From the NCBI GenBank assembly GCA_021014325.1, contig JAJGQC010000614.1, forward strand, positions 1 through 64,000: a DNA stretch of 64,000 nucleotides, read 5' to 3'. Made by a program: the position numbers and the translations under genes. Below are positions 32,640 through 43,050 of this stretch, in pieces. Under the pieces are notes generated by a model. The model saw only the letters and a program-made list of their open reading frames with translations, made no database searches and was not told where the DNA came from. Positions within the stretch are counted from its first letter, which is position 1, and the number at the start of each line of letters is the position of its first letter. Source of the stretch: Plazaster borealis (Eukaryota > Echinodermata > Asteroidea > Forcipulatida > Labidiasteridae).

Positions 32640-33478
32640 TGCATGAACCATTATGTCCGACAAAACATTTGAACCATTAGGTCTGACCCATTATGTACTA
32701 CAAACCATTATGTCCGAACCAATGTGTCCGACGAACCATTACGTCCGACCCATTTTGTCTAACAAACCATTATGTCTGACGCAATAATGTCCGACAAATC
32801 ATTATGTCCGACGTAATATGTCCGTAGAACCATTACTTTAATAACAGTAACACAGTATTTTCAAAGTACCTCAGGTAAGAGCCCCACACATGGTGTCCAT
32901 TGTGTCATAGCACATCTCGGCAAACAAAGTTCACAACAGCCAAAGCAATCCCGTTCCGATTTAAACTGATAAATCAAAATATTGCCATTTTCGCAAATTC
33001 TTTAGGGTAGCACATTTTCACTGAGTATTGCTTTGTTGCTTAAGTTTGTCTAACAGTGCTTTGTTAAAGACATTATTCGAAGACACGCCGATGATGAAGT
33101 TAACTGAGTGGGATATTATTACAAATATTGACTACTTCGAGTGCTATGGTTAAAAATACAACTCCCTGGGTGACCCCGGAGCCTTTTTTGTCCCAATGTG
33201 AAGCCGATTGAAAGTAGTACGGGCCGGGACTACTAAATGGTTTTGTCGGACTTAATGGGTCGGACATAATAGTTCGTAGGACACCATGGGTCGGACATAA
33301 TGGTTTGTCGGACATACTGGGCAGGATGTTATGGTTTGCAGGACATAATGTATCTGACATCATGATGTGTAGGACATAATGTGTCCGACATAATGGTTTT
33401 GTCAGACACAATGTGTTGGACATATTGGTTTAAAAAAAATTGTGGGACATAATCGTCAACGTCGGACATTTTGGTGAG
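32640..33478. mobile_element. Foldback-type element with subrepeat arms
   Basis: The left arm (about 32640-32835) is built from repeats of CCATTATGTCCGACAAA. The right arm (about 33225-33478) carries the inverse complement, TTTGTCGGACATAATGG, many times over. A unique middle of about 390 bp has no recognisable gene. Long inverted arms made of short tandem subrepeats are typical of Foldback elements. Confidence 0.8.
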
Positions 33479-33995
33479 TAACACACGATTGAAAGGTAAC
33501 TATCCTCGTCACAAAAGTAGACGAAGATTTCGTTTCCACCATATTTTGTCTTACCGGGCCTATTTGTTTCGCTCAAATCGATTTGTGTAGATTTTCGGCC
33601 CACTGAAAACAATGTATGTTTGGGTTTAATTACTCATAATGTTATTGTTTACCAAGTGAGGATTGCTGTGGTCAATTTAACCTAGGTGTTGTTATACTGA
33701 TTGTCTTTATGGGATCAACGTAACATCATCTTTCCCACCATAGGTCTGTAGCCGGCCTCTGTCTTTTCAACATATAATGTGTATGGTAAATGTACCACAA
33801 GTGTGTTCGACCTGGTTCCTCAAATCAGGATGTCTGAGCGTGAAACCAGGCGTTCTGCTTCTTTTTACCCATACACTCTTGCTTTGCTGAGATGCAGAAC
33901 AAAGAGTCATTCCAACAGTTTTATTCAACGTGCTGCATCTCTTTAGAACTCCTTGCCTGGTGCATGTTTCCCTCAACCCTTCAATCTAGATTGAT
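33479..33995. other. Intron DNA, nothing recognised
   Basis: I looked for further LRR exons (24 codons, CT|GTAAGT) and saw none. Confidence 0.5.
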
Positions 33996-34372
33996 TTAAA
34001 GGCATCGTACACGTTTGGAAATTGTCAAAGACCAGTGTTCTCACTTTGTGTATCCAAAACATATGCATAAAATAACAAGCCTGTGAAAATTTGGGCTCAA
34101 TTGGTCATCGAAGTTGCAAGAAAATGATGAAAAAAAACCCACTCTTTTTGTACAAATTTGTGTGCTTTCAGATAGACTAATACAAACTTCTTGCAAGAAG
34201 TTTTTATCATTTTAGTGAGAAATTACCTCTTTCTCAAAAACTACGTTACTTCAGAGGGAGTCGTTTCTCACAATGTTTTATACTATCAACAGCTCTCTGT
34301 TGCTCGTTACCAAGTCGGTTTTTATGCTAATATATATTTTGAGTAATTACCAAACGTGTACGATGCCTTTAA
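33996..34372. mobile_element. TTAA element, copy 3
   Basis: TTAAAGGCATCGTACACGTT at the left and ACCAAACGTGTACGATGCC with TTTAA at the right; inverted relative to copy 1. Confidence 0.88.
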
Positions 34373-34519
34373 GAAGAAAATCAATTCCTACATTCAGCTC
34401 CCTGAGTTTTTATATTAATTATGTTTCTTGTTTAGCCTCTTTCCAAGTGTGTTCTTTTGCCTAGCCAAACTTGCATACAATTTTTTTTTAAACTTCAAAT
34501 CTCAAGTGAGGCAACCTAA

Positions 34520-35150
34520 CTAGACAGTGCACTATGCCCTACTTGAGCCCAATGGTGACTTTAGTGGATTGTGCACTATACCCCACTTAAGCCCCAATGG
34601 CGACTGTAGTCGACTGTGCACTTTATCCTGCTTGAGCCCAGTTGCGAATTTAGTTGACAGTGCACAATACCTTGATTGAGCCCCAATGTCGACTCAGTCG
34701 ACTGTGTGCTAAACCCTGCTTGAGCCCCGAATGGTGACCCAGTGCACAATAACCTGCATACGCCTCTATAATGACTTCATTTGACTGTGCACTTTACACT
34801 GCTTCAGGCCCAATGGCGAAGTCGACTGTGCTTTATTACCCTGCTTGAGCCCAATTGGTGACTTTAGTCGACTGTGTACTATACCATGTTTGAGCCCCAA
34901 TGGCGATTGTAGTCGACTGTGTACTTTACCCTGTTTGAGCCCCAATGTTGAATGTTGTTAACAGTGCACTTTACCCTGCTTGAGCCCAAACTGTGGTTTT
35001 GGTCAACAGTGTACAATACCCTGCTAAGCCCCAATGGTGTCTTTAGTCGACCGTGCATTACACCCTGATTGAGCCCCAATGGCGACTTAAGTCAAATGTG
35101 CACTATACCCTGCTTGACATTAGCCGACTGTGCACTTAGCTGTAGTTTTG
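34520..35150. repeat. 49-bp tandem array, about 12 units
   Basis: Units of the type GTCGACTGTGCACTATACCC then TGCTTGAGCCCCAATGGCGA, with many substitutions and a few length variants. Confidence 0.85.
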
Positions 35151-35991
35151 TTCATGCTCATTATCCATACCCAAGCTTACAATGGTTGGAAAAATCGGCT
35201 CTTTCAATGATGGTGAAACAAATAAGGTTGCTAGAGTGGACAAATCCAACATGAGTCACAAGTTATATATTTCATTGTTCTTACCAGTTGCAATACCCTG
35301 GGCGAGTTGGACGTCATTGAAGTGCTGTACTTGACCATTCCTCAAATTTAAGAGGATGTTTCATTGCCTAGGGTTGTGCTTGTTTAATTTGTTTTAGTTT
35401 GTTTTTGTGAGCTGGGGAAAAAAACCTCAACCATATCCAGCGTACAACATCTACTACATGTCTGAGCATCAGGGTCATTACTGCACATACGTGTTCTAAT
35501 TTAGTTGATGTGACGTCAAATTTTCAATCTCAAAACTTCAATTTGGTAAAATCAAATAATGTAAATCATTCGAAAGTTCATTATATCCTCTAGAATATCA
35601 ATCAAACTTGTAACCAGGACTAAAAATAATCAAAACGAACGTTATATTATGATTTCTAGATTATGCATAGTCCGGTGACTTTTCCCTGCCCTGTAGTGTG
35701 AGCAAATGACTCACATTGAATTTGCACATAAAGCTCTAAAAACCTAGAGACCGGTTCTTCTCAGAGCCAACACTTATCCCAAAAAGTGTTATACATGGTT
35801 GCACCTGCAAGTTTTCTGCAACAGTTTTCCTTATAAGTCGATTTTTTTGTATTTGTCTGTCTGTAATTTCGTATGTGAATGTATGTTTGTGCGTGGATAA
35901 CATCCAAACCTTCACGTACATAAAAAACTTTGCCGCAGTATTTTGTTTTGCATGTATTCAAATGGTGTTTGATTGTATTTTATCTAACTAG
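35151..35991. other. Intron DNA with one hairpin-family fragment
   Basis: A fragment at about 35750-35800 is related to one arm of the hairpin at 31720. Nothing else recognised. Confidence 0.55.
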
Positions 35992-36063
35992 ACTTCTGAC
36001 AAACAACAGCTTAGATGACTTCGAAGCCGGAACATTCTCTGGACTCTTTAATCTCACCTCCCT
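35992..36063 (+). CDS. Receptor exon: leucine-rich repeat 2
   Basis: 72 bp, phase 2-2, after TATCTAACTAG and before GTAAGT. It reads LLTNNSLDDFEAGTFSGLFN then LTSL. Good LRR consensus. It is separated from LRR 1 by 3.4 kb of repeats. Confidence 0.88.
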
Positions 36064-36358
36064 GTAAGTCATCCTTATTGATATTATAATGTGTCAAACT
36101 GTTGAACTTGAAGCAATTTTTCACCAAAGGTCCTTTAGTTAGTTGCAACATTATCACGGGAATACCTATTTGTACCAATCAAAAGAAACAAGGTTTCTCC
36201 GATTATCGAGGAAATACCGTACCTTTTCATTATCTGTGTTCACAATGCAAAAAACAAATAAGAAGTTGCATTTTAAGTATAACAACTAGTTTATTTTTGT
36301 CCCGAATATCCAAAATGTATTAAAACCTGAATGAAGATTTTTTTTATAATGAATCCAG

Positions 36359-36430
36359 GGACATCTCACAGAATGACATTTCGCGGTTTCAGAGTGATAT
36401 TTTCGAGGATCTTGTCAACTTGAGAACATT
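36359..36430 (+). CDS. Receptor exon: leucine-rich repeat 3
   Basis: 72 bp, phase 2-2, after TAATGAATCCAG and before GTAAGT. It reads DISQNDISRFQSDIFEDL then VNLRTL. Confidence 0.88.
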
Positions 36431-37178
36431 GTAAGTAAACAAACATATCATCTCGTCCATACACTTCAATTGAGAAAAAAAATATATGTATATAATTTTT
36501 TTGGTTTTACCATTCCATTGATATACTCAGTACATTACATAGTTCTGTGAAAAAACACAGGCAAATCACTCGGATGGGGTTCAAACCAACGACATTTGCA
36601 TAGCATTGCCAACATTGTCCGCGAACTGGCGAATTATGAGAACTGTTTTGAGTGCAGCGTTTTCACAAACTGGCAAATTCCAATACTCATTGTTTTGTAG
36701 GCAGTGCTCTGCACGTAGGTCTGGGTTTGTTTGTTTTCACGAAGTTTGGAAATCAATAAAACTTAATAAAAACAGTTGCGAAACTAAAACAATCTTGACA
36801 GTTTCTTGATGAAGAAATCAGCTTTCTTTTGGTGGGTAAATTCTAAACTGAAAGTAGTAAGCATTAAAGAAACATCAGTTTGAAGAATAGTTCAACTTTA
36901 AACACGAATTTCTCAAAACATGGATTTTTGACTGTGGAATGTTTTGCAAAAAAAAAAAAAAAAAATACTTTCAAAAGCAATGACTTTAATGTTGCTTTTT
37001 TCAGATGTTACAAACAATTACTAATGTCTCTTGTTACTAATGGCTGCGTTGAACATTTTTCAAAGGTTGAACACAGAGACAAAATAATCCGAAATCCGAA
37101 ATAGTCCAGCACGTTACAAGAAAATGAATACAGTAATCAGACCAATTATTTACAGAGTTGGTTTTGTCTCTTCAACAG
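36431..37178. other. Intron, nothing recognised
   Basis: AT-rich with an A run near 36949-36965. Confidence 0.6.
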
Positions 37179-37250
37179 GTTGGTTATTGATAATCCATTG
37201 CTTCTCATAAAGAGTGGAGCTTTCAACTCATTGAGCAATTTGACGGACCT
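37179..37250 (+). CDS. Receptor exon: leucine-rich repeat 4
   Basis: 72 bp, phase 2-2, after CTCTTCAACAG and before GTAAGT. It reads LVIDNPLLLIKSGAFNSL then SNLTDL. Confidence 0.88.
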
Positions 37251-37467
37251 GTAAGTCAATACATTTTGTTTAAAGCCAAACAATAGAGGGCCAATAAACG
37301 ACGAAGTATATTGTATTTTTAGACCAATAAAGAAAGCTAAGACCATCTCCCCTATTAGTTTTAAATATAATATTTTATTGTTCATCTGATTTGCTTTCCA
37401 GTTTTGAATTTGCATTAAATCTTTTTCAGAATAAAATCATGTTATTTAAATTTCATTTTCGTAATAG

Positions 37468-37557
37468 CTTGTTAATCAGAGGTGAACGGACCAATGCAAA
37501 ATCTACACTGAATGTCGATCTGGGGGCTCTTGAAGATCTGCACAGTTTGGAAAAATT
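37468..37557 (+). CDS. Receptor exon: leucine-rich repeat 5, long form
   Basis: 90 bp (30 codons), phase 2-2, after TTTTCGTAATAG and before GTAAGT. It reads LLIRGERTN, AKSTLNVDLGALEDL and HSLEKL. It is six residues longer than the other repeats. As the last repeat, it leads directly to the hinge encoded by the 7TM exon. Confidence 0.82.
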
Positions 37558-37596
37558 GTAAGTCTCTTACTTTTCGTCCCCATTTCTTTCTGCATG

Positions 37597-38466
37597 CTCT
37601 TTCTGCTGCTGCTTGTCGTTGTTGTCGTCGTTGTCGTCTTTGTCGTCTTTGTCGTCCTTGTCGTCATTGTCGTCCTTGTCGTCCTTGTCATCCTTGTCGT
37701 CCTTGTCGTCCTTGTCATCCTTGTCGTCCTTGTCGTCCTTGTCGTCTGGTCGTCCTTGTCGTCCTTGTCTTCCTTGTCGTCCTTGTCGTCCTTGTCGTCA
37801 TTGTCGTCTTTGTCGTCCTTGTCGTCCTTGTCGTCCTTGTCGTCCTTGTCGTCCTTGTCGTCCTTGTCGTTCTGGTCGTCCTTGTCGTCATTGTCTTCCT
37901 TGTCGTCCTTGTCGTCCTTGTCGTCATTGTCGTCCTTGTCATCCTTGTCGTTGTCATCGTCGTCGTCGTCGTCCTTGTCGTCCTTGTCGTCCTTGTCGTC
38001 CTTGTCGTTCTGGTCGTCCTTGTCGTCATTGTCTTCCTTGTTGTCCTTGTCGTTGTCGTCGTCGTCGTCGTCGTTGTCGTCGTTGTTGTTGTCGTTGTCG
38101 TTGTTGTTGTCATTGTCATTGTCGTTTTCGTTGTAGTTTTCGTTGTCGTTGTCATTTTCGTTGTCGTTGTCATTGTCATTGTCATTGTCATTGTCATTGT
38201 CATTGTCATTGTCGTTGCCGTTGTGGTTGTTGTCATTGTTGCTGTTGTTGTCGTTGTCATTGTTGTCATTGTTGTTGTTGTCATTGTTGTTGTTGTTGTT
38301 GTCGTTGTTGTCGTTGTGGTCATTGTCGTCGTTGTCGTTGTTGTTGTTTTTGTCATCGTCGTCGTCGTCGTCATTGTTGTTGTTGTTGTTGTTGCTGTTG
38401 TTGTTGTTATTGTTGGTGTTGTTGTTTCTGTTGTTATTGTTGCTGTTGTTGTTGATGCTGTTGTAG
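37597..38466. repeat. GTC/GTT trinucleotide microsatellite, 870 bp
   Basis: Almost pure GTC, CTT, GTT and ATT triplets for about 870 bp; the 3' half shifts from GTCCTT to GTTGTT. Very long frames on both strands (poly-Val, Arg-Pro-Cys, Thr-Thr-Met) are artefacts. The tract is within the intron before the 7TM exon, only 40 bp after the LRR 5 donor. Confidence 0.95.
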
Positions 38467-39003
38467 ACCGGGCTATTCCAAATATCTAAGAGGGGGTCAG
38501 GTCCTAGAGTTGTGTAGGTTTAAGGTTGTGGGTTTTTTCTTTTGCTTTGTTGTTGTTGTTGTTTGTTTTTTGTTTGTTTTTTTCTTTTTTTGCAGGGAGG
38601 TGGGGGGGTGGGGTGTTAGAGACTGAACCAAAAATTTCACTCGTATACTTGGTGCACAAAATTGTACAGACATACAGACCTACCTAGATCTGAACCCTCT
38701 GATAAGTTGAGCTATTTATACTTCCTGATGTTTTGCTGACAGCCTGTGGTAGGCTCTGAGGTTTCCAACACCCCTCCCCTACCGATCAAGCTTGTTGGCT
38801 TACAAAGGAGTTATAGTGGAACCTTCCTGCATTTGTTTAATTTGTCAGGTTACTCACTCGAAAAGGACAGTGATGTCGACGATGCTACAAACAAACTGTA
38901 TAAATTTATACTTGGGTAAAATTCAGAGAACATCAGTATTAATGTTTTTGTTGAGCAAAACATTTCATATAAACCTACACCTGAATTATTTATTTATTTT
39001 TAG
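38467..39003. other. Intron before the 7TM exon
   Basis: T-rich runs near 38540-38595, then unremarkable sequence to the TTATTTTTAG acceptor. Confidence 0.6.
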
Positions 39004-40171
39004 ATACGTCGATGACTGCCGTTTGTGTTGTAGATTTGATGAAGAAGTACCATCTAAAGCGTTTGACTACTCTAAATGTACATTGACTGAGTTGCAACCA
39101 CCACTAAACATCTGCGGCAGTCTGATGCGTAATGATCCACTACGAGCGTCCATGTGGATTCTTGGGTTGAGCGCCCTCATCGGCAACTTCATGGTAATCA
39201 TCTGGAGATGTAGACAGGGCAAAGAGTTACGTGAGAATGAGACGCATTCATTATTGGTTCTTAATTTAGCTATATCTGACTTGATGATGGGGGTGTATAT
39301 GTTGATTATTGCTATTGCTGATATCATGTTAGGTAAGAATTATTCAATTGATGCTAAGGAATGGAGGTCCAGTGTGGTTTGCAAGATTGCCGGGGTAATA
39401 TCAGTGATGTCTAGTGAAGCATCGGTATTTTTTGTCACCGTCATCAGTCTGGACAGCTTTATAAGCATTGTGTTCCCCTTCAGCCGGGTTACCATCAGAG
39501 GAAATATAACCAAAGTTATTGTGTTCGTAATATGGTTATTGGCCGCATGTATTAGTATTATCCCGACCATTTTCAGTGGTGATACTGATTCCAATATATA
39601 CGGGTTGTCTGATGTGTGCATTGGTCTCCCCCTGACAACTAAGGTGTCCAGTTATAAAACTGTAGAGAACTCCATCAGTAGCATTTTTGGTGCAGGTACT
39701 ATAGCTATACCAGTTCCTGAAACAAGAGAACCGGCTTGGATCTACTCAATCGTCTTGTTTCTTGGCGTCAACTTGTTCTGTTTTATCATTGTGTTGAGCT
39801 GTTACGTAGCAATCTTCGTGAAGGTAAAACGCTCGTCTAAGCTGGTGAAGGTAACTGTGCATAGACAGAGGGAAATTAAGATGGCGGTGAAAATGGCTCT
39901 GATAGTCGGCACTGACTTTGCATGTTGGATGCCTGTGATCATTATGGGGATTCTATCCCAGGCTGAGATTGTGACAATTGGTCCTGATATGTATGCCTGG
40001 ATTGTTGTGTTCATCCTCCCAATAAACTCCTCCCTAAACCCGTATCTCTACACATTCTACTCCAAAATCACTGCACAGAGCAATACAAAGAAGCCTGAAC
40101 CGAAGATCGATATGAGAAAACACAAATCTAACGAGACACTAGACACTCATGTTTCTGAAATGAATCAGTAA
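39004..40171 (+). CDS. Receptor exon: hinge, seven-helix domain and C-tail
   Basis: A phase-2 acceptor (TTATTTATTTTTAG), then about 388 residues to TAA. It starts with a cysteine-rich hinge (YVDDCRLCCRF, like the CCAF hinge of LGRs) and continues into seven helices: LSALIGNFMVIIW (TM1), LVLNLAISDLMMGVYML (TM2), VISLDSFISIVFPF (end of TM3), TDFACWMPVIIMGIL (TM6) and LPINSSLNPYLYTF (TM7, NPxxY). The TM3 and ECL2 cysteines are present (VVCKIAG, SDVCIG). TM5-TM7 resemble relaxin receptors (RXFP1/2) most closely. The TM3 end reads D-S-F where family members have a basic residue in the middle. A short tail follows. Coupling and ligand are unknown; it is a plasma-membrane receptor. Confidence 0.93.
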
Positions 40172-41029
40172 CCAGAAATAATTCACAGAATATTAATTAT
40201 GTCCTGACATTAATTTCAATGAAATTAGAGCAAACTGTATTCCATTAAATTGTTAATTAGTGCATCCCTGGGATGGAAACCCATTACATTCATGCGATAA
40301 TCAATATGGGATAAGCTTTTTAATCACCAAAACAGAGTATATCATCAACGTTTTTAAGAAAAAAACATTTCAGCCCATGATGTCATGTTTAGAGAAAACT
40401 GCGTTTGAAAATACACTATTTTTGAAATCATTGTTTCGTAGACTGTTTAACAAAACTTTGTCAACCATAAAAGTGGAGATCTTCAATCGTGCAAATCAGT
40501 TAATATTGTTGTCATATTAAGTTAACTAATGGGTAATTAATTAACTGTTTCGTACAACTTTTTCTTCGTAAAAAAATGGCGAACGGGGTCTGTTTGCAGC
40601 GCGTCGTGTACAAACCAATGCATAAACGAAATTGTGAAAACGAACATGTTTCTATAGGTCATGCAAGTTGTCTCTTCGTGAAAACTCCAAACGCAGAGTA
40701 CTCGTTCTTGGCATCGTGCAAGTGCTAATTACTTGAATGTAAGAAAATGGCAACACGAATATTGGCTGTTCGTCAAAACTTATAATTGTAAATCTGTCGA
40801 TATTGTCCTTGTGCTAATTAGTGTAGTTACGAAACTTCAAAATTATATGACTTTTGGGAAATGTTGATGGCAATGATAACATCCAAAATGAGAAAAAACA
40901 CAAATTTGCCAAAAAGCATTATTTTTAAAGAATTGACTGTTCGTGAAAATAGTGACGGTACAACCCCCTCTTGTTTATTTGTTTTATTTCAACGAGGCTT
41001 GGGAGGTTGTATATGCATGACATATGGAG
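40172..41029. other. 3' flank of the receptor gene
   Basis: No AATAAA was seen within the first 800 bp after the stop, so the 3' end of the mRNA cannot be placed. No repeats recognised. Confidence 0.5.
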
Positions 41030-43050
41030 TCTAACAGCCGAAAACATATTGTTTTGTACTATTGTTTTTTTCACTGAACCTTCTCTCGCAATTTTCGCAA
41101 ACAGTAGAGGTCGAACCGACTTGAAACTTCTCGTTTACTTAGACCTTAGTGTATTTATGAAACAGCTACTTTTTCGAGATGATGACGTCATCGATGACGT
41201 CATTAAGTTTATACAAGATCTTTGCACCACAGGAAAGCTCTTTATTTATTGTACAAATCCTACACATAATGTGACCCCATGTAACCTTTACTTGGACTCT
41301 GAAATTAAATATTGTGTTGACAATGTATCTTATTAACCAAACGTTGTACAATAACATTCAAAACATCATAAATAAAAGCCCTTTAACAATTCTACAAATT
41401 TTGTATAGGGTGCGACCCCATTTGACATTTACTTTCAGTCGAAACCAAAAGTTACGTTTTATTACTTAAATGAAAACATTTATATCTCATGAACCAAAAA
41501 TGATTCAGACTTGAAACTTATCATGTAGTTTAGTTAGACCTTAGTGAGTATATTCATCCGCAATTATTTGTGACGATGACATCATCGATGACGGCACAAC
41601 ATTAATTCAACGTTTGCCATTTAAAAAGTTCATTTATGGAGGTCCAAATTAGCTACATACAAGGTATTTACATCATATGTGAACCCATGTGATCTTTACT
41701 TCCGGTCGAAACCGGAGGTTAAAATTTCGTAGTTCAAAAGTTCATATCTCATGAGGCAAAATCGGTTCAAACATAGTGTGTATATGAAGCCGCAAATGGT
41801 TCGGGATGATGACGTCATCGGTGAATTAATATCTGGAAAACAAATAGTGCCACATACAAGGTATTTGCACTATATAAAAGCTTTTGATGTATTTTACAAA
41901 TCATTTACAAAATGTGGCCCCTAAGAAAACCTTTACTTGCCGTCAAAACTAGAAGTTGAAATTTCATAATTCAAAAGTTTATATCTCATTAACCAAAACA
42001 TGTTCGGACTTGAAACTTACCATGAACTTGATCTTAATGTGTAGACGACATCGAACATTTTCCGGGATGATGATGTCATCGATGACGTCACAACATTAAA
42101 TAAATGTTTAATATTTGGAAAATTGATATCTGAAGAACCGTAATTGCTACAAACACAAAATTTGCACCACATGAAAGCCCTTAACGTGTTGTACAAATCT
42201 TACAAAAAGTGTAACTCCGTGTGACCTTTACTACCGGTCGAAACCGGAAGTTGAAGGGAAAATAAATGTTCCCAGGCCTCGTTTGTCTGTGGGAAATAAA
42301 GTTTGACCCCTGGACCTTTCAATTAAAAGAGTAATGACATATTTATTTTCAACAGCGCCCTCTTGTGACAAGTTTTTTATAAGGAACTATTAATTGCTGA
42401 ATACCTGTTGCATAGTTCAAAACAGATCAAAACTTAGCACAAACTTATAAATCTAAATGTCCGGGAAAAAATAAGCTATGACGTCATGATGACGTCATCG
42501 GTTTTTCAAATTAGGATCGACAAAAGTTTCTTGTTTCAAACATGCAAATATTTAGAACCACAATTAACTTCACGCATATCATTATTTCCCTACAAGGACT
42601 TGTTTTCCAACTTTTCTTTTACTTTTCATCAGCTTTGCTAATTCGAACATGTCTACCGAACACCTTGTTTTTGTTTTAACACAAAGTTAAGTCTAGTACT
42701 CTTCTCGTTTTTCTTCTTCCACTGAACTCTTCTCTACAGCATAACTCAAGATTGCAATTTAAAAGAACGTTAAAATTCATCTGACACTAAAACCCAAAGA
42801 TCAAAGATTTTAAAGTAAAAATATGAGCATTTGTTATTCGCTACATTTCTGTGAATTGTACAGCTATGATATTCAAAATTAGGCATCTGATAGATCAAGA
42901 CTTGAGCAACATTTGAAAAGTAAACGCTAAAATCGTTTGACTTTTATTTCCGGTCGTACTGGAAGGTCAAGGTTTGCCATTGGCTTGATAAGCTAAAATG
43001 ACGTCACCACTTCATTATTTCAATATTTGATGACATCACTCACGAACACA
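41030..43050. repeat. Satellite block 5 (CCGGTCGAAACCGG type)
   Basis: About seven loosely tandem units of 200-290 bp. Each has TGTGACCTTTACTTCCGGTC, GAAACCGGAAGTT, 'tcatatctcatgaaccaaaa', then GATGATGACGTCATCGATGA. Two different palindromes per unit. The end (42480-43010) turns into the AACTCAAGATTG variant seen at 20690 and 47880. Confidence 0.8.

Noticed and set aside
33720..33790. Possible extra LRR exon after CCCACCATAG
   Set aside because: No 24-codon LRR pattern and no CT|GTAAGT donor follow.
37512..38489. 325-codon open frame (poly-Val) and opposite-strand Thr/Met-rich frames
   Set aside because: Produced by the GTC/GTT microsatellite; open in many frames on both strands.
39004..40171. 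Glycoprotein-hormone receptor (type A LGR) or LGR4-6 (type B)
   Set aside because: LDLa modules, the IYS..LFLG.N TM5 start and LPINSSLNPYLYT in TM7 point to type C (relaxin receptor/GRL101).
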